Positions 34,464 through 44,115 are shown, counted from the stretch's first letter. The stretch: DNA of 64,000 bases from Bog-473 sp963717455 (GCA_963717455.1 OY970336.1:2542001-2606000); one strand, 5' to 3'. Numbers and translations: made by a program. Notes: generated by a model not told the origin, from the letters alone.

Positions 34464-35104
34464 ATGCCGCTAGATGACGAAGAGCGGGCCTCTCACCGAG
34501 ATCTGGTACGCAGGGGCTACGACGTGATCTCGCACTCCTATCGAGGTGAGAACGAGACCACGCGCGTTTCGGGGACCGAGGGTTCAGCCGAGCACCGGGC
34601 ATGGGTCGAGGACCTTGGTGCACCACTCCGGCCCGGGGCGAGGGTTCTCGATCTCGGATGCGCTGCGGGAATACCCGCCACCAAGCTCCTGGCTGACTCT
34701 GGCTTCGGGGTGGTCGGAATCGACTTTTCAGAAGTGCAGATTGCACGTGGCCGGACGCTCGTTCCTGATGCGACGTTTGTCTGTGCAGACATGGTCTTGT
34801 GGGAGAGCATCCCTCGTCGTCCGACGCAGTGGTGAGCTTTTACGCCCTCATCCATCTGCCCCTCGAAGACCAGCGGCCCCTTTTCTCTCGGATCGCTCGC
34901 TGGCTTCGACCGAATGGGTACTTGCTGGCGATTGTCGGGCACGAGGAATGGACGGGGACAGAGGATTACATGGGTGCCCCGAGACCACACCGACGCCGCC
35001 ACCTATCTCGCCTGGTTTGCCAAGGTCGGGCTACTCCCGCAGTGACATCGCTTCATTCCAGAGGGAAGTTCGGTCACACGCTGGTGCTCGCCCAACGCCG
35101 GTAA
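34464..35104 (+). pseudogene. SAM-dependent methyltransferase pseudogene
   Basis: RRGYDVISHSYRGEN and ARVLDLGCAAGIPATKLLAD (motif I) are read from 34464. After VCADMVLWE the frame changes near 34800 to HPSSSDAVVSFYALIHLPLE and WLRPNGYLLAIVGHEEW. It changes again near 34980 (DHTDAATYLAWFAKVGLLPQ) and once more before the end HTLVLAQRR. At least three frame changes in one domain indicate a genuine pseudogene rather than a single read error. Confidence 0.8.
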
Positions 35105-35209
35105 CAGTGCGGTCGCAGTCTGCCCCCGAACACCGAGACGGTGGAACGGTTCGCAACACCGGGGGATCCGCGCTCCTTCTGTCACACTGATCGGGTGAGG
35201 GATGACCCG

Positions 35210-36433
35210 ATGGGTGGGGCCCTGACTCGTTATGCAGCGCGAGTTCACGAGCTCTTCGGAGACGAGCATCACGTGGCCTCACCTCTTTGTGCGTGGCTGT
35301 TGCTTGGGCTCTGCGCCCCTTTGGCTTCCGGACCTGAGCGCTCGGAACTGGTTGACGCTCTGGGTCTCGATCCGGGGATCGCCGCTAGCCGCGCTGTGGA
35401 GCTCATCGACCATCCTCATCAAGTGGTCGGATCTGGGGTCGCGGTGTGGAACAGACCGCAGTTCGATACCAAACAACTTGCAGCGTGGAGGAAAAGTCTT
35501 CCTCGAGCGACAGAGACCGGTGATATCCCATCGCAGGCAAGACTCGATGACTGGGCTGCAGAACGGACGCTGGGGCTGATCCGCCGCTTCCCCCTGGACG
35601 TGAGTGCAGACGACGTGATTCTCTTGGCGAGCGCTCTTGCCACCAAGGTTTCGTGGGACGTGCCTTACGGCCTGGTGCCTGCTGCCGCACTCGGATCTTC
35701 GAGCCGGTGGGCGACCTCTCTCGAGCACGTCCTTGCCTCCCCACTTCGCCATCCGCGCCACGATCAGTTCGTCACCGAGACGAAGCAGGCCGGTATCGTT
35801 CTTGTCCACAAGGTGCGAGCTCGAGGCGGCCTATGGGTCATGTCAGTCGCCGCAGCTTCCGAAGTGCCGGCGAGAGATGTCTTTCGCGTCGCCTACGAGC
35901 TCGCGTGCGCTGAAACGGTCGAACCAGGAAGTGTCCAACGTATCTCGCTCTTCGATCTCCCTGCGGGCGACGGACCAATGTGGATGATCCAAGAGGACGA
36001 GGCGGAGACGGCCTCTCCCGATGGACGCGAGGAATACTGTCGTGCGCTCCTTCCGGCATGGTCGGCGAACTCTCAGATGGATCTGACACCCGATGGTCTG
36101 GGGTTCCCCTCGGCGGCACGTGTGCTGTCTGAAGCGATGGGCTACCGGGACTTGCCATTCAGAGCTGCTCAGTCCGCCGTGGCCGCCTACTCCAGGGTCG
36201 GCTTCGAGGCAGCCGCCATTACAGGCTTCGCCGTGGCTATGAGCCGTCCGCACACGGTGCAAGGGATGCGCCGGACTGCGGATCTCCGGTTCGGTCATCC
36301 ATTCGCGGTCGTCGCCGTCACCGTGGACGATGACATGAAGGCCTCCGTTCGGAATGGCCAGCACGGGCCATGGCACGGCATGCCGGTGTTCTCCGCCTGG
36401 GTTACGGAGGCCTCAGAGGCAGACGTTTTGTAG
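35210..36433 (+). CDS. Serpin-like protein
   Basis: A 407-aa protein (GTG 35195 would add five residues). The early segment ASPLCAWLLLGLCAPLASG, the central LLASALATKVSWDVPYG and the C-terminal GHPFAVVAVTV and PVFSAWVTEA follow the order of serpin strands: helix A/B region, the KVSW-like strand 3A, and the PF...F-x-G-x-V end. Bacterial serpins inhibit serine proteases by a reactive loop. The loop here has no canonical Gly/Ala-rich hinge, so it may be non-inhibitory. The assignment is by pattern only. Confidence 0.5.
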   Translation: MGGALTRYAARVHELFGDEHHVASPLCAWLLLGLCAPLASGPERSELVDALGLDPGIAASRAVELIDHPHQVVGSGVAVWNRPQFDTKQLAAWRKSLPRATETGDIPSQARLDDWAAERTLGLIRRFPLDVSADDVILLASALATKVSWDVPYGLVPAAALGSSSRWATSLEHVLASPLRHPRHDQFVTETKQAGIVLVHKVRARGGLWVMSVAAASEVPARDVFRVAYELACAETVEPGSVQRISLFDLPAGDGPMWMIQEDEAETASPDGREEYCRALLPAWSANSQMDLTPDGLGFPSAARVLSEAMGYRDLPFRAAQSAVAAYSRVGFEAAAITGFAVAMSRPHTVQGMRRTADLRFGHPFAVVAVTVDDDMKASVRNGQHGPWHGMPVFSAWVTEASEADVL

Positions 36434-36595
36434 TAGTGACGTGCCCGTCTCGCACGGTGAGTTCAGTACGCGGGCACCGAGGCGCGACAGTGATGACTTG
36501 ATCCGGTCGCCATCTCGATTCGGATTGGACAAGTCGCACCCCCCTTGGCCTGTAGCCTGAGCCCGCCCGTCCGTGACAGGAAGGAGGTTGGCCGA

Positions 36596-37126
36596 TTGCC
36601 TGCGTGCTCCCGCTGCCTGGTTGAGGTGCCCTTGGGGACTGCGCTTTGCCCCAAGTGCGGCGCTGCCATCAGGCCGCCTGTCATGCCGCGACCGACGCCT
36701 AAGCGCGTCGGGAAGTCGCGACAACGGCTGAACGCCCTGAACCACAGAGATCGGGTCGTCGGACCCGCCACCTTGGTCCTCCTGGTCTCGTTTTGGCTGC
36801 CTTGGTACAGCATCGGTCCTTTCTCCGCTGATGGACTCAGCGTCCACGGTTGGCTGTTCATCGCGGTGCTGGACTCGATTGTGCTGGTGCTCTACGTCCT
36901 GATCACCGCGTTCGGCGTCGGCGACCTCGCGGAGCAGGGCCGCATGTCCAAAGATCAGCTCCTGACCCTCATCACCGGGGTCAATGTTGCTCTCGTGGTG
37001 CTGGGCTTCCTGCTCAAGCCGGCCGGATTCGGCTGGTCGTGGGGCGCCTTTGTCGCTCTGGCCGCCGCCGCCGTGGCTTTTCTGCCCTTTGGCTTTCCCC
37101 TCATCCAGGCCCAGCGCCGACGCTGA
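36596..37126 (+). CDS. Zinc-ribbon membrane protein
   Basis: The best start is TTG 36596, eight bases after AAGGAGG. The 176-aa protein opens with a zinc ribbon (CSRC ... CPKC in PACSRCLVEVPLGTALCPKC). Four hydrophobic segments follow (VGPATLVLLVSFWLPWYSI, FIAVLDSIVLVLYVLITAFG, LLTLITGVNVALVVLGFLL, GAFVALAAAAVAFLPFGF). Such zinc-ribbon plus DUF-type membrane proteins are common in actinobacteria with no known role. Confidence 0.75.
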   Translation: MPACSRCLVEVPLGTALCPKCGAAIRPPVMPRPTPKRVGKSRQRLNALNHRDRVVGPATLVLLVSFWLPWYSIGPFSADGLSVHGWLFIAVLDSIVLVLYVLITAFGVGDLAEQGRMSKDQLLTLITGVNVALVVLGFLLKPAGFGWSWGAFVALAAAAVAFLPFGFPLIQAQRRR

Positions 37127-37351
37127 ATCCGCCTCGCGAAACGCCGGCTTTGTGTCATCGTGGCGACGTTCGGAGCGTGAGTGAGGCTCCTTGGGACACC
37201 ACGGTGATCGCGACCGCGGCGACTCGAGCGCAGGGCCCTGATGCCACCCTGATGCCGCACGCCGGCGGACCAGGCCGGATCGCCCGGACACGTAGGTGCT
37301 CTGAGCTGGACTTGTGGATTGCGCCGAACCGTGACGAACCTTGCTCTCGTT
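37127..37351. other. Intergenic region
   Basis: The 225-base gap contains AAACGCCGGCTTTGTGT (37139-37155), sharing 15 bases with repeat copy 4 at 12568-12582. No gene was seen. Confidence 0.4.
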
Positions 37352-37393
37352 CCTGCAAGGCGGCGTACGGCGGTTCGTTTCGCCCGCCGCCTC
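37352..37393 (+). repeat. tRNA-Cys 3' half (attachment-site remnant 3, degraded)
   Basis: The segment reads CCTGCAAGGCGGCGTACGGC and continues GGTTCGTTTCGCCCGCCGCC-TC. It matches remnants 1 and 2 with several changes and a one-base loss in the T arm. It has the same orientation, 5.2 kb from remnant 2. Confidence 0.6.
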
Positions 37394-38095
37394 AAGGTGT
37401 CGGGGAGGTGAAGGTCCAGTCTGTGCCGACTATGGATTCGCGGGCTCCTCTGCGCCGAAGGCGGCGCGGGATCACGCCAAGGTACGTGCCGGACTCCAGC
37501 GGGTACCCGGGCCGTTTTCACCGGTCCCAGTTGGCCGGTTCGGTGGTCAGCGCCCGAAGCAAATGCCACCCTCGTGACCACACCAACCCCTAGGCTCTGG
37601 CCATGGGGCAGGGCGATGTACCGACGTCGAGGGGTGGCCCGTTCCGGCGGCGCCGGGAGAAACGTCAGCTGGAGGAGTTGGCCGAGGCCTCCGCTCGTGG
37701 AGCGACACCGAGAGCATCCTCGGCTCACGTCCGAGTTCTCGACGATCAGGGTGACGCGAGGTGCGAGGATCTCGAGAGATGCGAACCCGACTCACCCGCT
37801 GAGGTACCTCCGCAAGTTCGTGCCGGTGGCTTTCATGTGCGAGCCGTGCCGATTGACCAGCCCGTCGGCGAATGAGCGAGCTCTCACCACCACCTGGTCG
37901 ATGGACTCACGCCTCGGACCGTCGGGTCGGTTGAAGACCGACGCAGGATCAGGCCGCTCTGGGGGGCGGTGACCCAAGGCGTACACATGCCTCGAGCCTC
38001 CGCCCCAATCTCAGGATGCTGACTGGGCTGTGGGATGAAATAGTGCCGATCGGATGGAACGACACAACGCCCGGACAAACTTTGGAACCGATGTA
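37394..38095. other. Region without convincing genes
   Basis: About 700 bases between the third tRNA-Cys fragment and the SDR stop hold only short competing frames on both strands, the longest plausible one at 37603-37875. Their composition is Arg/Pro-rich, typical of shadow frames. This is probably degraded mobile DNA. Confidence 0.4.
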
Positions 38096-38843
38096 TCAGC
38101 TCGCCGTGAGGCCGTTGTCGACGGTGTAGATGGCGCCGGTGACCGACCGCGCGTCGTCTGACACAAGGAACGAAAACGAGCGCGGCGATCTCCTCCGGTT
38201 CGGCCAGGCCGCGGTGCCCGGCCATCCGGCGAGCGAGCTCGGGGTCCATGTCGTCGGGGAAGACGGTCGTCGCCGCGATGTTGGTGTTCGTGCCCGCCGG
38301 GGCGATGGCGTTGACCCGCAAGGGCGTCTTCAAGTACTCGACCGCCAGGGCCCGGGTGAGCTGGACGATGCCCCCCTTGCTCATGCAGTACACCGCCGAG
38401 TACGGGACACCCATGAGCCCGGCGTTCGAAGCGATGTTGACGATGCTGCCGCCCGTCTCCAGGAGGTGGGGGATGGCCGCCTGGGCGAGAAAGAAGCAGG
38501 CATCGAGGTTCACGGCCATCACTCCGCGGTACTGCTCGCGGGTGACCTTGGTGGTGTGCTCGGCGAGGTAGATGCCTGCGATATTGCCGAGGACGTCCAG
38601 CCGCCCGAACTCTTCGATGCAGGCGCCAACCGCGCTGACGCAGGCATCGGGATCGGCGAGGTCGGCCTGTCGGGCCACGACGCTCCCTGACGCCAAGCCT
38701 CTCGTCTCGTTGAGCCGCTCGCCGTCGACATCAACGGCGAGCACCGCCAAGCCTTCGCCGGCGAGCCGCAGTGTGACCGCACGGCCGATGCCCGATCCGG
38801 CCCCCGACACGAGCGCCACCTTGGCCTCGAACCTGCTGAGCAT
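38096..38843 (-). pseudogene. Short-chain dehydrogenase/reductase, frameshifted near the end
   Basis: From ATG 38843: VALVSGAGSGIGRAVTLRLA (NAD(P) glycine motif), LGNIAGIY (NNAG-like), SIVNIASNAGL and YCMSKGGIV (YxxxK catalytic pair) are all present. After PEEIAALV an extra base in the A-run 38171-38174 (plus strand) shifts the frame. The correct end, SFLVSDDARSVTGAIYTVDN, is read one frame away and stops at 38096. The catalytic part is intact, so only the C-terminal 25 residues are affected, either a real mutation or an assembly error. Confidence 0.85.
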
Positions 38844-38856
38844 GCCTCCGCCTCTC

Positions 38857-39282
38857 TCAGCGCGACCACGCGTCGGGACGGTTGACGAACCACACGTTGT
38901 CCTCAACCAGCCGTTCGCTCTTCCAACCCTCAGAGGTGCGCACGAGCTCGTGGTTGTAGTAGCCCCCGCAGAAGCTGTAGTCGGTCATACCTGGCAGCAG
39001 CATCGGGTTGTAGAACATGGCCCGGACCCTGTCGCCGTCGAGGTCGATCTCAAGGTTCGAAATCAAGTGCTGGGTCCACGGCACCGTGCCCAAGCCCGCT
39101 TCGAGCCACGCGATGACCTCGTCGCGTGAGGCAACCGGACCCTGGACCGAGCTGTAGTCGAGCTCTGCCTCGGGGGTGAAGACGGACTTCAGGCGCTCCC
39201 AGTCCCGAGCGTCCACACTGTTGGCATAGCGCGTCAGCAACTCCGTGATCTCGATCTTGTCGCTCACCGCCTGCAGGTCCAC
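38857..39282 (-). CDS. SnoaL-like / nuclear transport factor 2 family protein
   Basis: A 141-aa protein (GTG 39282; 39333 is the longest start). IEITELLTRYANSVDARDWERL and EVIAWLEAGLG with TQHLISNLEIDLDGDRVRAM are typical of the SnoaL_4 cone-fold family. Its members include ring-hydroxylating dioxygenase beta-like and isomerase-like proteins. The stop is 13 bases before the SDR start, so the pair forms an operon. SDR plus SnoaL-like pairs often occur in steroid or aromatic metabolism. Confidence 0.8.
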   Translation of the reverse strand: MDLQAVSDKIEITELLTRYANSVDARDWERLKSVFTPEAELDYSSVQGPVASRDEVIAWLEAGLGTVPWTQHLISNLEIDLDGDRVRAMFYNPMLLPGMTDYSFCGGYYNHELVRTSEGWKSERLVEDNVWFVNRPDAWSR

Positions 39283-39409
39283 GCGTCCTCCCCATCGGCT
39301 CCGATCCGGGCGGCGGGAGCATATCTCCGCCACGTGCGAGCCCCGCGCCGGATCTGGTACCGGCCAGGATGGCTCGGCTTTCTCGTCGGGCGTCCGCTCC
39401 GGCGCGACG

Positions 39410-42190
39410 TCAGTGTGCGATGACGTCGAGCACGACCGGCGGGAGCATCGCCCCGCCCGTGGTGCTCAGGTCGACGCGCAGGGAGTACGACCCCGCGGCG
39501 GCTCCGGTCACGGAGAGCGTCTGGACGAACCGGAGGGGCCGCCCGCAGGCAGCCGTGTCGCCGGGACCCGGCGCGGTTGGGGCAAGAGTCATCGTTCCCG
39601 AGGACGGCGAGACCGCCAGGCCGCTCGGAGCCGACATGGCCTGCCAGCGGACCGATGTCGCCCGACCCCCTGCCAGCGCCGCACCGATCTGGACGGCCGT
39701 AGGTTGCCCGATCGCGACGGTCGTCGCGCCGCTCGGCACCGAGAACCCGACGACGGGGAGGTGACCGGCACCGAACGACGGAGGGCTGGCGGCGGGCGAC
39801 GATGCCCACGTCGGGTCGATCGAGCTGGACAGGGTGTAGGTCAGCGTTCCTCCCGTCCGGATCACTGACGCGGGGAGCCAGGGCATGTTCCACCTGCCGG
39901 CCGCGTTGCGGGGCGCGGACGAGGTGGGGCACCCCCCTGGCTCCGGTGAGGGGCGGGTCACGCCGGAGACGGTCAGGGCGTGGACGTAGGGCCGTGAGGC
40001 CGCCGCACCCGGGGCATGCTCGACGAGGCGGTGGCCGTCCGGCAGGGCGATGGTCACCGACGGAAAGAGGGGGGAGGCCAGGGCGAGGTTCGCTGAGCCC
40101 GGGGTCACCGGGAACAGGCCTAGGGCCGCCCACACATACCAGGACGAGAGAGCACCCAGGTCGTCGTTGCCCGGCTCGTCGACCGGTGCATCCGCGTACT
40201 CGGTGTTGACGATGGCGCGCACGGTTCGTTGGGTGTCTTCGGGCGACCCGAAGTAGTCGAACTCCCACGGTGCCCATTCGCCGGGCTCGTTGCCCGACCA
40301 TTCGTAAGGGGCGTCCCGGCTCGCGTTGAGCGAGCTCATGAACGTCTCGAGCTTGCTGGTGGCTGCGCCATCGCCGCCCGTGAGGGCGGCCAGTGCGGCC
40401 AGGTCCTGCGGCACGTTCCACGTGTACTGCACCGCATTGCCCTCCTCGAAGCCCGTCTGCCCGCCTGGCTCGAGCTGGGAGGCCTCGAAGGCCTGGCCGG
40501 GAGGGAAACTGCCGTCACTGCCGCGGGCCTGGATGTAGCCGGTGGAGGGATTGAACAGGTATTCCCAGTTGGCCGAGCGCTGCATCATCGTGGAGGCCAG
40601 GGAGGGATCGTGCTGCGCGGTGGCGAGCTGGGCGATGGCGAAGTCGTCGAGGGCGTACTCGAGCGTGACGGACCCACCGATGGAGTAGTCGATGGAGGTG
40701 AGGTCGAGTGACCCCGCGTTGACGTAGTGCTGGGACAGGTACTGGCTGAGATACTGGCGCTCGATCTCGAGCCCGTGGCCGGTCTCGTTCTGTGTCGCTC
40801 CCTTGACCATGTACCGGAGCGCGGCGCGGACATCGAAGTTGCGGACACCCATCGCGTAGGCGTCGGCGATGATGGGATCGGACGAGTCGCCGTTGATCTG
40901 GGACTCGTCCCCTCCGACGATGGCCCATTTCGGCAGCCAACCCCCTTGTTCGGCATCATCGACGAGCGACTGCACCATGTCTCCGACGTCACGCGGTGCG
41001 AGGAGGGACTCGAGCTGCGTCTCGCTGCGGTAGATGTCCCACTCGGAGAAGTTGGCGTACTCGTCCCGTCCGTGGTCAGTGTGCACTTTCCCGTCGCTGC
41101 CGGGGTAGCTGCCGTTGACGTCCGACACGACGTTGGGGAAGAGGAGGGAGTGGTACAGCGCCGTGTAGAAGGTGTGCTGCTGGGCCGTCGTGCCACCTCT
41201 CACGGCGATACGCCCGAGAAGGGCGTCCCAGCGCTCCCGTGCCTCCGTGCCCACCCGCTGGACCGACCACCCGGGGTCCTCGGCCCGGAGGTTCCGTGCC
41301 GCGTCGCTCGTGCTGACGAACGAGATCCCGACCTTCATGAGGACCTGCCGTCGGGTCGTAGTGCCGAACGTGACGTAGGCGCCGCACGAGGGTCCCGTGC
41401 AGGCCGTGCTCCCAGCGGAGGTACCGGAACTGTCCCAGGTGCCGCTCGAGGAGAAGGGCCGGTCGAAGCGGCCCACGAAATGCAGCGTGTAACTGGTCCC
41501 CGTCTGACAGAACTGTCCACTCGTCACCTGCCCCTCGACCTCGTCGTGGCCCACGGCGTCGACGCGTGCCGCCGTGACGGGGTTGACGCTGCCGGCGACC
41601 TTGAAGAGCACGTTGGACGTCGCGCCGGAGGGGAAGTCGAAGCTCGAGATGCCGCTGCGCGTGGTGACGGCCAGCGAGACGGCGATGGGGGCCGGCCCGA
41701 GCTCGACCTGATAGCGACCGGGTGTGGCGTGCTCCTGGGAGTGCGAGAACGTCGCGACGGTCGTCTCGGGGGCGGTGCCGATCGCACCGACGGTGGGGAG
41801 GATCGGGACGTCCTGGTAGGAGGGGCAGCCGGTGCCGCTGAGATGCGTGAGGCTGAAGCCGTCGATGTGGCTGTCGGCGTAGGCGTACCCGCCGCCGGCC
41901 TGGATGGCATCAGGGCTGGTGTCGGGGCTCCACTGCATCATCCCGAAGGGGACGTCGGCCCCGGGGAACTCGCCCACGGTTCCGGGACTGACCGGTCCCG
42001 TGCCCGTGCCGTCGAGGGGCTGCACCTGGGTCGCCGGGTCGCTGGTCGTCGCCGTAGTGCGGGGTTGCGCCGCGCCGGACTGGGTGACTGGTCGGCCAAG
42101 CGGGACGGACGTGACGAGTGCACCGAGCAGCGCCAGGGCGGCCGCCACCGGGACCAGGCGCCGCGACCCGGGCCGGGAGCGGCCGAACAT
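39410..42190 (-). CDS. Secreted GH92 family alpha-mannosidase
   Basis: A 926-aa protein. The N-terminal RLVPVAAALALLGALVTSVP is a signal peptide. The beta-sandwich domain contains PFGMMQWSPDT and HLSGTGCPSYQDVPILP. The catalytic (alpha/alpha)6 domain has YANFSEWDIYRSETQLESLL and the C-terminal signature EPGNDDLGALSSWYVWAALG. GH92 enzymes are Ca2+-dependent exo-mannosidases cutting alpha-1,2/1,3/1,4/1,6-mannosides. A roughly 150-residue C-terminal extension looks Ig-like and may bind substrate or wall. It is monocistronic. Confidence 0.93.
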   Translation of the reverse strand: MFGRSRPGSRRLVPVAAALALLGALVTSVPLGRPVTQSGAAQPRTTATTSDPATQVQPLDGTGTGPVSPGTVGEFPGADVPFGMMQWSPDTSPDAIQAGGGYAYADSHIDGFSLTHLSGTGCPSYQDVPILPTVGAIGTAPETTVATFSHSQEHATPGRYQVELGPAPIAVSLAVTTRSGISSFDFPSGATSNVLFKVAGSVNPVTAARVDAVGHDEVEGQVTSGQFCQTGTSYTLHFVGRFDRPFSSSGTWDSSGTSAGSTACTGPSCGAYVTFGTTTRRQVLMKVGISFVSTSDAARNLRAEDPGWSVQRVGTEARERWDALLGRIAVRGGTTAQQHTFYTALYHSLLFPNVVSDVNGSYPGSDGKVHTDHGRDEYANFSEWDIYRSETQLESLLAPRDVGDMVQSLVDDAEQGGWLPKWAIVGGDESQINGDSSDPIIADAYAMGVRNFDVRAALRYMVKGATQNETGHGLEIERQYLSQYLSQHYVNAGSLDLTSIDYSIGGSVTLEYALDDFAIAQLATAQHDPSLASTMMQRSANWEYLFNPSTGYIQARGSDGSFPPGQAFEASQLEPGGQTGFEEGNAVQYTWNVPQDLAALAALTGGDGAATSKLETFMSSLNASRDAPYEWSGNEPGEWAPWEFDYFGSPEDTQRTVRAIVNTEYADAPVDEPGNDDLGALSSWYVWAALGLFPVTPGSANLALASPLFPSVTIALPDGHRLVEHAPGAAASRPYVHALTVSGVTRPSPEPGGCPTSSAPRNAAGRWNMPWLPASVIRTGGTLTYTLSSSIDPTWASSPAASPPSFGAGHLPVVGFSVPSGATTVAIGQPTAVQIGAALAGGRATSVRWQAMSAPSGLAVSPSSGTMTLAPTAPGPGDTAACGRPLRFVQTLSVTGAAAGSYSLRVDLSTTGGAMLPPVVLDVIAH

Positions 42191-42297
42191 GGAAAAGGAC
42201 CGTAGTGGCCGAGTCGACGTCGGGGGGATATCTACCCGGGACCCCTCCCATGCGTGCATCCGCGGTTCTGTCACACCCTGCTGCCATGCTCGGTGCC

Positions 42298-43020
42298 ATG
42301 GCCAGGTGGACCTCCGGTGAAGTGCTCGCCTTCGACTTCGAGACCACCGGGATCGACCGCTTCAACGACGTGCCGGTCTCCTACGCCCTGGTGCGTGTGG
42401 TGGACGGCGTCGTGGTGACGAGCTGGTCCGGTCTCATCGATCCGGGCCGCGAGATCCCGGCCGGGGCAACCGAGGTCCACGGCATCACGACACAGCGGGC
42501 GCGCGAGGAGGGCATGCCGCTGTGCCGGGCGATCGAGTTGGTGACCGATGCGGTGGTATCCGCCAGCGAGCGGGAGGTGCCGTTGGCGGGCATGAAGCTC
42601 GACTACGACCTCACCATTCTCGACACACAGGCCAGGCGGTTCAGTGGCCGCGGCATCATCGAACGCGGCTGGTGCGGGCCCGTGCTCGATGCCGTCGTCA
42701 TCGACCGCCACCTCGACTCGGACCGCGAGGGGCGGCGGACACTCGGCGACCTGTGTTGCCTCTACGGCATCGAGATAGGGAACGCACACGATGCGTGGTC
42801 AGACGCGATGGCTTCTGCCGAAGTGCTCTTCGCTCTGGCGGCGCGCTACGAGGCTCTCTCGGAGTGCGATCTCGCCCAACTCCACGAGAACCAGGCCCGT
42901 TGGCACCGCGAGTGGGCGGAGAGTTACGACGGATGGCGGATCTCGCAGGGCAAGATCCCCATCGATCCGCGTGACTACGAGTGGCCCGTCGTACCCGCGG
43001 CCGTGCCGCCTGCGGCCTGA
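42298..43020 (+). CDS. DnaQ-like 3'-5' exonuclease (DEDDh)
   Basis: A 240-aa protein. LAFDFETTGIDRF gives the DxE pair, GMKLDYDLTIL the second Asp, and GNAHDAWSDAMAS the His and last Asp of the DEDDh set. It has the size of a free-standing epsilon-like exonuclease, with proofreading or RNA-trimming activity as the likely chemistry. ATG 42298 was preferred to earlier in-frame ATGs. It ends four bases from the convergent dioxygenase gene. Confidence 0.88.
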   Translation: MARWTSGEVLAFDFETTGIDRFNDVPVSYALVRVVDGVVVTSWSGLIDPGREIPAGATEVHGITTQRAREEGMPLCRAIELVTDAVVSASEREVPLAGMKLDYDLTILDTQARRFSGRGIIERGWCGPVLDAVVIDRHLDSDREGRRTLGDLCCLYGIEIGNAHDAWSDAMASAEVLFALAARYEALSECDLAQLHENQARWHREWAESYDGWRISQGKIPIDPRDYEWPVVPAAVPPAA

Positions 43021-43024
43021 CGGA

Positions 43025-43861
43025 TCAGACCTTCAGCAGATCCCAGACCATGTCGACCCCTTCGTCCTCGGCGAGGACGACCTTGGCGGGGTGCTTCTTG
43101 TCGATGTGCCCGACGAGGCCGTTGTAGACCGAGTAGCCCACCAGTTCCTGGAGGCGGCGGGGGAAGGTCTTGACGAGTGCCGGCGGCACACCGAGCTGCT
43201 GGTTCTCCTGCTGGCGGATGTAGCCGGCGCAGTAGTTCATGGCGATGCCGACCCGACGCTGGTCGGTGCGGTTGGCGCCCCCGCCGTGCCAGAGGCTCCC
43301 CACCCAGACCAGGACGCTCCCCTTGGGCATCTCGGCCGGGATCGTCTCGTAGAGCTCGAGTGGGTTGGGAGGCTCGTCACGCAGATGGCTGCCGGGGACG
43401 ACGCGGGTCGCACCGTTCTCCTCGGTGAAATCGGTGATCGCCCACATGGTGTTGCAGATGATCGGAATGTGGGGCCGGGTGAGCGGGATCAACTGGTCGT
43501 CGGCATGCACCGGCTGGGCCTGCTCGTCGGGACCGATCGCGATGGAGGAGAGCGACGAGATCAACAGCCCGGGGTCGAGGACGCCCTCGACGACGGGGAG
43601 AACGTTGGGGTGTACCGGGATCTTCTGGAACGTGGTCCCGTGGACCAGCAGGTTGTACACCCGTGTCGTGTGCACCCCTTCAAAGAGGTTGGTGGCCGGG
43701 ACAGTGCCGAGATCGTGCTCCAGTGCGAGCAGTGCTTCGTCGATCTCGCCGACCAGCTCGGGCTCGATGGCGTCGGGCAGGACGGTGTAGCCGTCCACAG
43801 CGATGCGCCGGAGGTGCTCCTCCAGGTCCGGAAGGGGGCTCGTGGCCGTCGTCTGTGTCAC
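43025..43861 (-). CDS. Phytanoyl-CoA dioxygenase family protein
   Basis: A 278-aa protein starting at GTG 43861, in the native-looking context LEEHLRRIAVDGYTVLPDAI. QPVHADDQ supplies the HxD iron ligands and VGSLWHGGGANRTDQRR the distal His and 2-oxoglutarate-binding Arg. PhyH proteins hydroxylate diverse substrates using Fe(II) and 2-oxoglutarate. Which one here is unknown. The longer frame running back through the tRNA gene is spurious. Confidence 0.9.
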   Translation of the reverse strand: MTQTTATSPLPDLEEHLRRIAVDGYTVLPDAIEPELVGEIDEALLALEHDLGTVPATNLFEGVHTTRVYNLLVHGTTFQKIPVHPNVLPVVEGVLDPGLLISSLSSIAIGPDEQAQPVHADDQLIPLTRPHIPIICNTMWAITDFTEENGATRVVPGSHLRDEPPNPLELYETIPAEMPKGSVLVWVGSLWHGGGANRTDQRRVGIAMNYCAGYIRQQENQQLGVPPALVKTFPRRLQELVGYSVYNGLVGHIDKKHPAKVVLAEDEGVDMVWDLLKV

Positions 43862-43886
43862 GGTCGCAATTGTACGGACATGTGCC

Positions 43887-43907
43887 GGGGCCGTCGTTCT
43901 CGGCCCC
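43887..43907. terminator. Perfect 7-bp stem-loop between PhyH and tRNA-Val
   Basis: GGGGCCG and CGGCCCC pair perfectly around TCGTTCT. It lies 26 bases before the dioxygenase start and 48 bases before the tRNA. It may insulate the two or regulate the dioxygenase leader. Confidence 0.35.
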
Positions 43908-43954
43908 TGACCTGCGGGGGGTGGAAATCGCACGGTGGTAGGGTCTGGGTCGAC

Positions 43955-44027
43955 GGGCCGTTGGCGCAGTTGGTAGCGCACTTGCATGACGCGCAAGGGG
44001 CCACAGGTTCGAGTCCTGTACGGCCCA
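43955..44027 (+). tRNA. tRNA-Val(GAC)
   Basis: A complete 73-base cloverleaf. The acceptor GGGCCGT/ACGGCCC is perfect and the D stem is GCGC/GCGC. The anticodon stem CTTGC/GCAAG carries loop ATGACGC (anticodon GAC), and the T stem ACAGG/CCTGT carries loop TTCGAGT. CCA is not encoded (CTG follows the discriminator A). Its 3' half is the left attachment site of the island. Confidence 0.96.
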
Positions 44028-44070
44028 CTGATTCTGAGCAGGTGAAACAAGCGAAATCCCCTCATTCGCT

Positions 44071-44115
44071 GAACATGGGATTCCGGTCGGTGGGGTTCTG
44101 TGGGGTGTGATGGGT
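44071..44115 (+). repeat. Island left-end arm repeat
   Basis: This 45-base sequence, ending TGGGGTGTGATGGGT, matches 63829-63874 at about 38 of 46 positions. Being inside both att sites in the same orientation, it is a candidate integrase arm-binding site. Confidence 0.5.

Noticed and set aside
37603..37875. Small plus-strand gene after the third tRNA-Cys fragment
   Set aside because: Arg/Pro-rich composition typical of spurious frames, no ribosome-binding site, and overlapping equally poor frames on the other strand.
40727..42205. Plus-strand frame of about 490 codons
   Set aside because: It is a shadow of the GH92 mannosidase on the other strand.
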